This document shows, one piece after another, positions 1-7,528 of a DNA stretch of 64,000 bases. The stretch spans positions 2,852,001 to 2,916,000 of the forward strand of contig NZ_CP086727.1 of NCBI RefSeq assembly GCF_020906275.1, read 5' to 3'. Under the pieces are notes generated by a model that saw nothing but the letters and a program-made list of their open reading frames with translations, made no database searches and was not told the DNA's origin. The translations under genes were made by a program, and so were the position numbers. Position 1 is the stretch's first letter. Every line of letters begins with the position of its first letter. Source of the DNA: Parasphingorhabdus litoris DSM 22379. Lineage in GTDB: Bacteria > Pseudomonadota > Alphaproteobacteria > Sphingomonadales > Sphingomonadaceae.

Positions 1-2
1 GT

Positions 3-527
3 TATCACGGTGCATCGGTCGCTGAAATAGCCCGATCAGCTCGCGCGAATGTATCTCTGATCAATCGTTACTTTGGCGGGAAAGAGGGTCTTTTTCTTGC
101 GCTTGTCGAAGGCGTTATCGTAGAGAAACAGTCAGGAAAGCTAACCTATCCGCCGTACCCCGCATTGGCTGATGAAGTGCTGGCCTATCTCAAGTTTCGT
201 TATCGCGAAGACAAAAAATTGCGAGACTTCATGCGTCTTTGTGTGGGTGAGATAGCTACTAATGACGAACTGCGTGGCAAGGCTCTTTCATCCTTGCGCT
301 ATGGTCAGGATGATAATTTTCAAGAGCGTTTGATAGACCTCCAGCACTCAGGAACAATCAAGCAAGATGCCGACCTAGAAAAGCTCTTTCGGATGATCAG
401 CCTCATTTCGTTCTCGGCGTCATTTGTTGAGCGCGAATTGGTCGGCATGCCCGAAAGAGCGACCGAGAGCGTGTTTGAAACCTTTTCAACCATGATCGAA
501 AGGGAGTTTGGCTCAAGCGCAGCCTAG
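3..527 (+). CDS. TetR-family transcriptional regulator, 5' end cut by window
   Basis: The frame is open from base 3 without a start codon, so the beginning lies outside the window. The first visible residues (YHGASVAEIARSARANVS, then INRYFGGKEGLF) are the second half of a TetR helix-turn-helix: the recognition helix and the typical Y-F-x-x-K-E-x-L-F end. A helical ligand-binding domain of about 130 residues follows. Family knowledge says it represses a nearby promoter until a small ligand binds; neither target nor ligand can be inferred, because its upstream neighbour is missing. The downstream genes point to an island boundary, so it may belong to the flanking core genome. Confidence 0.85.
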   Translation, partial: YHGASVAEIARSARANVSLINRYFGGKEGLFLALVEGVIVEKQSGKLTYPPYPALADEVLAYLKFRYREDKKLRDFMRLCVGEIATNDELRGKALSSLRYGQDDNFQERLIDLQHSGTIKQDADLEKLFRMISLISFSASFVERELVGMPERATESVFETFSTMIEREFGSSAA

Positions 528-730
528 ACTTTCAACAAATCCTCCTAAAACAGGTGCAATTGAATCTTTATAGCGCTGGCGTAAACGAGATCGCACTCCG
601 GAACGCTTGGCAGTATGTGTATTCCTGCCAGGCAGATTTCGATCCTTGATCCTGGGTGGCAATCGATTTACTGCGTTAAACAGCATCCTAGCCAAAAGCA
701 GACTTTCCGCTTGCGGCCCAATAGCCGACG

Positions 731-982
731 CTAACGACCATTCATCAATTCAATTGCATCTAGTTGAACATTGATCTCGTCGAGCAGCGAACGCAGTTCA
801 ATGACCAAGCCGCTGACATCAGGATTACCGAGGTTAGCGGCTTGCCCCTTAACTGCGATTTCATTGGCATCTTCAAATCTTGCGGTGATCAACGCAAATA
901 GACCGGCTCGCACTTTGATCGAGTTAATTTCGTCGTCATCAGCCATGCCCTTACCCATGCTCGACTTTTTACGGAAGTCCAC
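731..982 (-). CDS. Small hypothetical protein
   Basis: An 83-residue acidic, helical protein without signal peptide or membrane segment. The body from MADDDEIN onward (start at 946) reads like a compact helical protein ending in a hydrophobic/acidic heptad-like stretch (LRSLLDEINVQLDAIE), compatible with a short coiled coil. Three in-frame Met codons (982, 958, 946) are possible starts; none has a strong ribosome site. It lies between the TetR gene and the recombinase trio. No family is recognised; coding status is inferred from amino-acid composition only. Confidence 0.4.
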   Translation of the reverse strand: MDFRKKSSMGKGMADDDEINSIKVRAGLFALITARFEDANEIAVKGQAANLGNPDVSGLVIELRSLLDEINVQLDAIELMNGR

Positions 983-1151
983 ATGCAGCTTTTCAAATTA
1001 TCAGAATAAACGACTGGACTTAGGAGCTTGTTCGAGCATTGTTGTTGGTGTCGCAAAAATCATTTGCGACAGGCCGCCCGCTCTTAAAAGCGATCCGTGG
1101 CTCCGGTCAGTGGAAGCGTTGGAAGTACCAGCGCCAAACTGGAGACCCTCG

Positions 1152-1397
1152 ATGTCATCAAAAACCAAACCACAAACCAAGTCCGCAAAAGTCATCGCGC
1201 AACTATCGCGAACTATAGGCGCTACTCTCGATGAGATATGCAAAGCAACAAACTGGCAGCAACATAGCGCTCGCGCATTTCTAACCGGCCTGCGAAAGAA
1301 AGGCTATGCGCTCGCACGTGAACAACGCGGTGATGACGGCACCGCCTATCGCATCACACAAAATCCAAGCGATAAAGAGCCAAAAGGTGCAGCATGA
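1152..1397 (+). CDS. DUF3489 domain protein
   Basis: An 81-residue basic protein. After a Lys/Ser-rich start it shows the DUF3489 winged-helix pattern: AKVIAQLSRTIGATLDEICK, then ATNWQQHSARAFLTGLRKKG, then a Y-R-I-T end. The ATG at 1152 is chosen because the frame upstream has no resemblance to the family. The family is known as a small DNA-binding-like protein encoded beside DUF2924 and a serine recombinase in alphaproteobacterial islands. Here its stop overlaps the DUF2924 start by four bases (1394-1397), so the genes are probably translationally coupled. It may assist or control the recombinase; this is inference. Confidence 0.8.
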   Translation: MSSKTKPQTKSAKVIAQLSRTIGATLDEICKATNWQQHSARAFLTGLRKKGYALAREQRGDDGTAYRITQNPSDKEPKGAA

Positions 1398-1852
1398 CCA
1401 CGCCGGATAAACGTTTGGCGGATCTCATGGTAATGCCGCCTACCCAGTTGCGATCGGTCTGGCGAGATACATTCAAAACTCCAGCTCCCGATGTCGGACC
1501 GGACCTGCTTCGGCGCGGTATCGCCAATCGCTTGCAGGAACGTGTTCATGGTAGCCTGACTGGAGCTACCAAACGCGAGATCGAGCGCCTTCGCAAGCGC
1601 GTCGAGCGAACCGGCAAAGCTGGTCACATGCATGCGATATCACTCAAGACTGGGACAAGACTTATAAGATCGTGGAACGGTAAGAGCTATCACGTGCTTG
1701 TTTGCGATGATGGCTTTGAGTTTGACGGCCGTCATTATGCGAGCCTCAGTAATATCGCCCGCGAGATAACTGGTGCCCATTGGTCCGGTCCTCGTTTCTT
1801 CGGATTGAAGAACCGAAGCGAATATAAACCAAAGGCGTTCGCCAATGGTTGA
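1394..1852 (+). CDS. DUF2924 domain protein
   Basis: A 152-residue basic protein matching DUF2924 by pattern: an N-terminal L-x-x-x-W-R/F-x-P region, LLRRGIANRLQERVHG, and a C-terminal GTRLIRSWNGKSYHVLVCDD block followed by YASLSNIAREITGAHWSGPR and FFGLK. The last block resembles a small beta-rich DNA-contact module typical of the family. It overlaps the preceding gene by 4 bases and the recombinase gene by 8, making a tight three-gene operon. The molecular role is unknown; conserved association with large serine recombinases suggests a recombination accessory factor. Confidence 0.88.
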   Translation: MTTPDKRLADLMVMPPTQLRSVWRDTFKTPAPDVGPDLLRRGIANRLQERVHGSLTGATKREIERLRKRVERTGKAGHMHAISLKTGTRLIRSWNGKSYHVLVCDDGFEFDGRHYASLSNIAREITGAHWSGPRFFGLKNRSEYKPKAFANG

Positions 1853-3461
1853 GCGAGCAAAACGGAAGCGGTGTGCCATCTACACTCGCAAATCCACAGA
1901 AGATGGTCTGGAACAGGATTTTAACAGTCTGGATGCGCAGCGAGAAGCGTGCGCTGCCTATATCTTAAGCCAGGCTAGTGAAGGTTGGGATGCAGTCCAC
2001 GAGCTATATGACGATGGTGGTTGGTCCGGTGGGAACATGAAGCGTCCTGCCCTTGTACAACTGCTAGATGATGTGACAGCCGGCAAGGTCGACATCATTG
2101 TAGTGTACAAGGTTGATCGTCTAACCCGGAGCCTCGCCGACTTTGCCAAGATTGTAGAAATACTGGATGAGAATGAAGCATCGTTCGTCAGTGTCACTCA
2201 AAGCTTCAACACAACAAACAGCATGGGAAGACTGATCCTTAATGTCCTGCTTTCTTTTGCCCAGTTTGAACGCGAGGTAACCGGTGAACGCATCCGCGAC
2301 AAAGTAGCGGCATCCAAAAAGAAGGGCATGTGGATGGGCGGCGGTGTCCCATACGGATATAAGGTGGAAGAGCGCCAGTTGGTCGTCAACGAAGCAGAAG
2401 CAGAGACTGTCCGGCACATGTTTCAGCGTTATGTTGAACTGAAGTCAGTCCCGCAGCTTGTCGATGAACTCGCTGTCAAAGATATCAAAACCAGAACTCG
2501 AACTTGGAAGAGCGGGCGCGCAGTTGGCGGCATCCATTTCAAAACTGGTACTCTGACGCATCTGCTCCAAAACCCGATCTATGTGGGAAAAGTTCGGCAT
2601 AAAGACAAAATCTACGATGGAGAGCACAGCCCGATCATCTCACACAAGGTTTTCGATTTGGTCCAATCTGTTTTTGCTGAAAACAGGCGTGACAATGCGT
2701 TGGGAAAGAAGAGTCGCAATCCTAGTTTACTGACCGGCATGATAACCGATCCAGATGGTAAACCAATGACACCTACGCATGCGAAAAAGGGTTCGAAGCG
2801 TTTCCGCTACTACGTCACACGCACTCCGCCTGGAGACAAATCAGACAAATGGCGAATGCCCGCTGGAGAGATCGAACGACTGGTGATTAGTGCAATATCC
2901 ATGAAACTCAACTCTGCGGAATCTGATGCACAGGAAACCGCTGAGATTCTGTCACAAACTATAGAAAAACATGAAGCCATCGCTGACTCTTTGCCCGACA
3001 TGAGCATTTCCGAGCAATACCAAATGTTGATCGATTTTAATGCCAGTGTATCTGTTAATGAAAGCTCAATCGGTATTGAATTTACACCTCCGGACCAGGA
3101 TCAAACAGTTGCTATCTCAATCAATGCGAAGCTCGTTAGCAAAGGACGCGATCTGAAACTGGTTATCGCTGCCGGCGAAGGATTGGTAAAACGCGATCCC
3201 GATCCCGTTTTGCTTCGATTGATTGCTCACGCTTTCGCAGCACAAGACCAAATGGTTGGAGGCATCCCTTCACCCATGCTATCCGAGTACAGCAAACGGC
3301 ATCTGCAACAACTCACCCGTCTTAGTTATCTGGCTCCGGATATCATCTCATCCATTATCGATGGAACTCAGCCAGTTGATTTGACCGGCCGGAAGATCTT
3401 GCGGATTGGAAGCCTGCCTCTTTGCTGGACTGCCCAACTCGCTATGCTTGGGTTCAAATAG
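1845..3461 (+). CDS. Large serine recombinase (site-specific integrase)
   Basis: 538 residues. The N-terminal resolvase domain (about 10-150) carries the catalytic serine in AIYTRKSTED (Ser17), the DGGWSGGNMKRPAL block, DIIVVYKVDRLTRS, and the E-helix region FAQFEREVTGERIRDK. A recombinase domain (about 175-300) follows with GVPYGYKV and LLQNPIYVGKVRHKD. The C-terminal part (300-538) has no zinc-binding cysteine pairs, unlike many family members. Such enzymes cut and exchange DNA through a 5'-phosphoserine link to integrate or excise islands. The gene closes the DUF3489-DUF2924 operon. No att core could be identified by eye in the flanks. Confidence 0.93.
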   Translation: MVERAKRKRCAIYTRKSTEDGLEQDFNSLDAQREACAAYILSQASEGWDAVHELYDDGGWSGGNMKRPALVQLLDDVTAGKVDIIVVYKVDRLTRSLADFAKIVEILDENEASFVSVTQSFNTTNSMGRLILNVLLSFAQFEREVTGERIRDKVAASKKKGMWMGGGVPYGYKVEERQLVVNEAEAETVRHMFQRYVELKSVPQLVDELAVKDIKTRTRTWKSGRAVGGIHFKTGTLTHLLQNPIYVGKVRHKDKIYDGEHSPIISHKVFDLVQSVFAENRRDNALGKKSRNPSLLTGMITDPDGKPMTPTHAKKGSKRFRYYVTRTPPGDKSDKWRMPAGEIERLVISAISMKLNSAESDAQETAEILSQTIEKHEAIADSLPDMSISEQYQMLIDFNASVSVNESSIGIEFTPPDQDQTVAISINAKLVSKGRDLKLVIAAGEGLVKRDPDPVLLRLIAHAFAAQDQMVGGIPSPMLSEYSKRHLQQLTRLSYLAPDIISSIIDGTQPVDLTGRKILRIGSLPLCWTAQLAMLGFK

Positions 3462-4114
3462 ACCCCTAAAACCACCGATTTCCAGAAGTGCATCTGGTGC
3501 CAGCGTTTCGGGCCATCGAGATCATTGGCCATTTCAGCCCCATATCGCCGCGGACAAATGGTCTCCGGTTGAGTGAAACCACAATCTATATGAGCTAACC
3601 TGCCCCAATATACGTATAATATTGGTGTTTTTCGAAGAAACTTGGAGACACTGAATTCCAAGAAAAAAAGTGGTGCGCGGTGCAGTGTGCAGCGAACGGG
3701 TCTCAGGCGGGCCATTCCCTGTTTCTCTCAAATTTGCAGGAAAAACCCGGTCAATCTTCCACTTTTTTTCAACGACGTCCCTTCAAACACCCGAAATTCT
3801 GTTGATGGTCCGCTAAATATCGAAACTCTACACACTGAAGATAAAATGGAATTCGAGCTCACATCACGGGCTGTGTTTTGGGGATGCTATCCTGCCAGGG
3901 TCAGCAGCATCTATATAGCACAAAAACGGCACGAAACAGGCGATAGTCGAGGCCTTTTTACCATCACCAGCCACAGAGAATTTCGTCTTCGACAATAAGT
4001 CGTCGATCCATATTGTGAAGAACAACAGAACATAAAGAGCACGGTTTGAACAAAAGGTTGATAACCAGTAAGTGCTGATACGAAGGCGACCACTCTAATA
4101 TCTTGGATACGAAC
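3462..4114. other. Long intergenic region after recombinase
   Basis: About 650 bases without a convincing gene. Frames of 60-118 codons exist on both strands but lack family resemblance and good ribosome sites. The only structure noted is an inverted repeat at 3605-3625 (CCAATAT, 7-base spacer, ATATTGG). The position just 3' of an integrase gene makes this a natural place for an attachment site or degraded island cargo, but no direct evidence of either was found. Confidence 0.4.
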
Positions 4115-4756
4115 TTAACCATCAAAGAAGACGGCCATGACGGCCTTATTTGTTCTTTCAAGAACGCGTTTGCGCGACATGCTTGGGACTTCAAGAAGCA
4201 TCTCGATAACGCTGTAGCCTAGTTCAATGGAAACTCTGGCCCTTTCTGTTGCATCTTTCATGGACAGATTGGGGCGCATCTTGCGAAGACTGTTGCCACC
4301 GACTTTCGCCATCTCATCATTACCAGTCAGCCTGATATCGGAGAGTTCTGGCAGCGCGCGCAAAGAAATAAGCAACGCGTGAGAGCCCGTAAAAGCAGCG
4401 GTCAATTTATATGTGTCCGATAGCAGTTTGAAGGAGGCCTTCTCGAACTGGTCCCTCGATCTCATGTCTTGAGAAGCCGTGAGCCTTGCAGCGGCCTCAT
4501 ATAACTCATTTTGTGCGTCAGTGAGCCGATGCCCCAGCACAGCAAGCAGTGCATATTTATCTTCAAAATAGCGATAAAAAACTGGTGCTGTTACGCCTGC
4601 ATCATCCGCAATTGCATTCGAATTGAGGGCTTCAAGACCCGAGCGCTGCAAGATTGTTTGAGCAGACTCCAAAAGTTTCTCAAACGTATGGACGCTGCGA
4701 TTCTGTTTGGGCCACGTCACTCCCTTGATATTTTTTCTGTCTATCTCAGTTGCCAT
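4115..4756 (-). CDS. TetR-family transcriptional regulator
   Basis: 213 residues. The N-terminal helix-turn-helix (about 20-70) is clear: FEKLLESAQTILQRSGLEAL, then NSNAIADDAGVTAPVFYRYF, then EDKYALLAVL. The remainder is the variable helical effector domain. It is divergent from the aminotransferase gene with a 160-bp shared promoter region. A palindromic 14-mer at 4878-4891 recurs at 9813-9826 before the TonB receptor gene of the same cluster. I infer that this repressor controls the aminotransferase-MFS operon and the receptor, probably released by the transported compound. Confidence 0.92.
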   Translation of the reverse strand: MATEIDRKNIKGVTWPKQNRSVHTFEKLLESAQTILQRSGLEALNSNAIADDAGVTAPVFYRYFEDKYALLAVLGHRLTDAQNELYEAAARLTASQDMRSRDQFEKASFKLLSDTYKLTAAFTGSHALLISLRALPELSDIRLTGNDEMAKVGGNSLRKMRPNLSMKDATERARVSIELGYSVIEMLLEVPSMSRKRVLERTNKAVMAVFFDG

Positions 4757-4852
4757 CCGACTTTCTTACATTCTTGCTTTGATCATAAAGAGCAAACCCA
4801 GATAGGAAATATTTTACTCAATCTGCCCCGGTTAGCTGGGACTAGCATTCTG

Positions 4853-4891
4853 TTGACAAAGCGCAAGGATCAAATTATTAGTATTTACTAA
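4853..4891 (+). promoter_or_regulatory. Promoter with putative TetR operator
   Basis: TTGACA at 4853-4858 is a good -35 box; a -10-like TATTAG starts 17 bases later. The palindrome TTAGTATTTACTAA (4878-4891) overlaps the -10 end, where repressor binding would block transcription of the aminotransferase. The same sequence with one base changed stands before the receptor gene at 9813-9826. Assignment to the divergent TetR is inference. Confidence 0.55.
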
Positions 4892-4916
4892 CATTAATTA
4901 TAAGAGAGAGTCTGCC

Positions 4917-6164
4917 ATGGTGCAAAATGAAGATGGTCGTTTAAAAGCTCGAGCTCTGGAGGTCATACCCAATGGTTTATACGGCCACTTGTCGGTAAAA
5001 ATGCAGTCTCCTCGTACACCGCAATATTACAAGCGCGCAAAGGGTGCTTATCTTTGGGACTATGATGACAACCAATATATAGACTATCTCTGCGCATTTG
5101 GCCCAAATCTGTTTGGATATGGCCATGATGAAATCGATGCAGCCTATATTGAGCAATTGCGTGAAATTGACACCGCTACTGGCCCCTCTGTGCGAATGGT
5201 CGAACTGGCTGAAGCTTATGCTGATCAGGTTTCGCATTGCGATTGGACAATGTTCTGCAAAAATGGGACTGATGCCACCACAATGGCGTTGATGACTGCG
5301 CGGGCTTATCGAGAGAAGCGCAAGATTCTGATCGCCACGGGTGCTTATCATGGTGCGACCAAATGGTGCACACCCATGCCCGAAGGGACTGTGACCGAGG
5401 ATCACGCGCATCATATTTATTATGAATATAACAATGCACAGAGTCTGAGGCGCGCCGTTGAGGAGGCGGGAGATGATCTTGCAGGCGTTTTTGCAACACC
5501 CTTCAAGCATGAAGTAATTCACCCGCAACAATTGCCCGATGAAGAATATGCGCGAACGGCACGCCAGCTTTGTGATGAGAAAGATGCACTGCTTATTCTG
5601 GATGACGTTCGGGCAGGCTTCCGGCTTGATCGCGATTGTAGCTGGGAAAAAATTGGCGTGCGTCCAGACCTGTCTTCATGGGGCAAGACATTGGCCAACG
5701 GACATCCGCTATCTTGCCTGATGGGCAGTGATCGTGCTCGCGAGGCTGCAGGCAAGATATTCGTGACCGGCTCCTTCTGGTTCGGAGCGGCGGCCATGGC
5801 GGCTGGTTTGAAAACTCTCGAACTGATCCGGACGACGGATTATATCGAACGCACCATAATGCTGGGTGACCGCCTGCGGGACGGTTTAGAGCAGGTTTCG
5901 AAAGAGACAGGCATCATCATTGATCAGACCGGCCCTTCGCAAATGCCGCTGATTATGATCAACGATGACGATGGGAACCGCAATATGCCCGCATGCGTCG
6001 CATTTTGTGATGGGCTGCTGGATCATGGTGTCTTCTTCCATCCCTTCCACAATATGTTCATCACACCCGCCATGTCGGAAGATGATATCGACCGCACGAT
6101 TGACGGCTGTCATGCCGTTGCAAAGAAGCTACCATCCATACCGATGCCTGAAGTCGCGCTTTAA
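4917..6164 (+). CDS. Class III PLP-dependent aminotransferase (glutamate-1-semialdehyde mutase-like)
   Basis: 415 residues, normal length for the family. PLP-binding features are visible: the substrate-entry block GPNLFGYGHDEID, the cofactor loop FCKNGTDATTMAL, Asp229/Asp230 in LILDDVRAGFR for the pyridine nitrogen, and the Schiff-base lysine Lys257 in SSWGKTLANG. The subgroup resembles HemL-type aminotransferases, but the neighbours (MFS carrier, TonB receptor, TetR) argue for catabolism of an imported amine or amino acid rather than tetrapyrrole synthesis. The start has a GAGAGAG ribosome site. The exact substrate cannot be told. Confidence 0.9.
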   Translation: MVQNEDGRLKARALEVIPNGLYGHLSVKMQSPRTPQYYKRAKGAYLWDYDDNQYIDYLCAFGPNLFGYGHDEIDAAYIEQLREIDTATGPSVRMVELAEAYADQVSHCDWTMFCKNGTDATTMALMTARAYREKRKILIATGAYHGATKWCTPMPEGTVTEDHAHHIYYEYNNAQSLRRAVEEAGDDLAGVFATPFKHEVIHPQQLPDEEYARTARQLCDEKDALLILDDVRAGFRLDRDCSWEKIGVRPDLSSWGKTLANGHPLSCLMGSDRAREAAGKIFVTGSFWFGAAAMAAGLKTLELIRTTDYIERTIMLGDRLRDGLEQVSKETGIIIDQTGPSQMPLIMINDDDGNRNMPACVAFCDGLLDHGVFFHPFHNMFITPAMSEDDIDRTIDGCHAVAKKLPSIPMPEVAL

Positions 6165-6193
6165 CCCGGTTTAATCCATGGGAATCATCGACA

Positions 6194-7390
6194 TTGAATG
6201 GCGATAGCCAATTGACGCTGTCACAAGATGAGCGCGTTTCCCGTTTTTCGTCCAGCCAAGTCTGGGCAACCTTTGCACTTGGCTGCAGCGCTCTTTTGAT
6301 AACGGGCGTTCAGCCGGTGGCTTTGGGTGCCCTTATAGAAGCTGACATTGTTGACTTAAGAGGTGCCGGCCAATTGGCAACAATTGAGGCTTTCACCCTT
6401 TCGGTGGGAGTTATCGTCGCTACGATCTTCTTACCGCCGACGGCATTGCGTAAAGTTGGACTGCTATGCTCCCTTGGCCTCTGTTTAACCAATTTCGCAA
6501 GCGCCGTGATCGACAGTTATGCTTTGCTGGCTGTATCTAGGGCTCTTGCCGGATTGGCAGGCGGAGCTTTGCTTTGGGTAGTAACCTCTGTGCTTGTAAG
6601 AACCCAACGACCCGAGCGGCTTGCAGGCTATTTCATGGCTGGCTACACCACTTGTCAGGCACTGGTTGTACTATCGATTGCACTATTCTTCATGCCGGCT
6701 TTGGGGTGGAGGGGGTGCTATATCGCTATAGCTATGGTGATCAGCATATCTGCGCTTTTGAGCCAGCTTCTTCCGTCTAGTCTCAAGCCGCTCCCAAGTA
6801 AAGATGCAAGCCATAAGCTTGATTTGTCACCGGCAGTGATGATTACCGGTGCGATCATTTTTATACAGATGATAATGACTGTCGCAATTTGGGCTTTTAT
6901 CGAACCCATTGGCAGGATCGCTGGTCTTGAAGCGCAGGAGGTACAGCTCATCATTTCCGTTTCTCTGGTCGTACAATTAGCTGGCGCAGCGTTGGCAGGT
7001 TTTTTGGCACCTCGACTCCCTGCTGCGGCAACGCTTCTGCTTCTGACGGCGCTTATCCTTGCTGTGTCTGTCTACCTGCTAATGGTGTCGCAATTTCCTA
7101 CCAGCTTCTTCATGTTGGCGGCCTTTATTTTCAGTTTTGCATGGATGTTCATTTTGCCGTTCCAAACCAAAATTGCTCTGGACGTTGACCCAACCGGACG
7201 AGTAGCGCTCATCGTTCCGTTCTTACAGTTGATGGCAGGCGCAGTAGCACCGATCACGGCCGGTGCCGTAGCAGGCGAAGGCGTTGCCTCTGACGTTGCG
7301 TGGCTAAGCATCATATGTGCCTGCCTGTGTGGAATTCTTCTGGTCTGGATGGTCGTTGATCGGCTTCGCTCCAACAAGCCGAGCCAATAA
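6194..7390 (+). CDS. MFS transporter
   Basis: 398 residues with about 12 hydrophobic segments (for example LITGVQPVALGALIEADIV, GGALLWVVTSVLV, FMAGYTTCQALVVLSIALFF) and the mid-protein basic/hydrophilic loop near 200. No ATG exists in frame near the aminotransferase stop; the first usable start is TTG at 6194, 30 bases downstream, so the start is uncertain. It resembles drug/metabolite MFS permeases with an acidic motif in TM1. It is cotranscribed with the aminotransferase and probably imports, or exports, its substrate or product across the inner membrane. Confidence 0.85.
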   Translation: MNGDSQLTLSQDERVSRFSSSQVWATFALGCSALLITGVQPVALGALIEADIVDLRGAGQLATIEAFTLSVGVIVATIFLPPTALRKVGLLCSLGLCLTNFASAVIDSYALLAVSRALAGLAGGALLWVVTSVLVRTQRPERLAGYFMAGYTTCQALVVLSIALFFMPALGWRGCYIAIAMVISISALLSQLLPSSLKPLPSKDASHKLDLSPAVMITGAIIFIQMIMTVAIWAFIEPIGRIAGLEAQEVQLIISVSLVVQLAGAALAGFLAPRLPAAATLLLLTALILAVSVYLLMVSQFPTSFFMLAAFIFSFAWMFILPFQTKIALDVDPTGRVALIVPFLQLMAGAVAPITAGAVAGEGVASDVAWLSIICACLCGILLVWMVVDRLRSNKPSQ

Positions 7391-7528
7391 CCTAACGGAT
7401 GAATACTCTTCGACTGACACTTATGGATCAAAAACAATTCTGTAGAGCTAAAATGGAATTGGCCCCGACAGAACTTTTGCGCTGCCGAGGCCAAAGACTC
7501 CATAAGCACTGGAGCCTAGGGGATCCGC

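Noticed and set aside
771..1151. N-terminal extension of the DUF3489 gene to 771
   Set aside because: The extra 127 residues are unlike the family and lie antisense to the 731-982 gene; the ATG at 1152 fits the domain start.
3642..3998. 118-codon plus-strand frame after the recombinase
   Set aside because: Low-complexity start, no ribosome site, no recognisable domain.
4511..4891. 126-codon plus-strand frame in the TetR/aminotransferase promoter
   Set aside because: Mostly antisense to the TetR gene; composition not protein-like.
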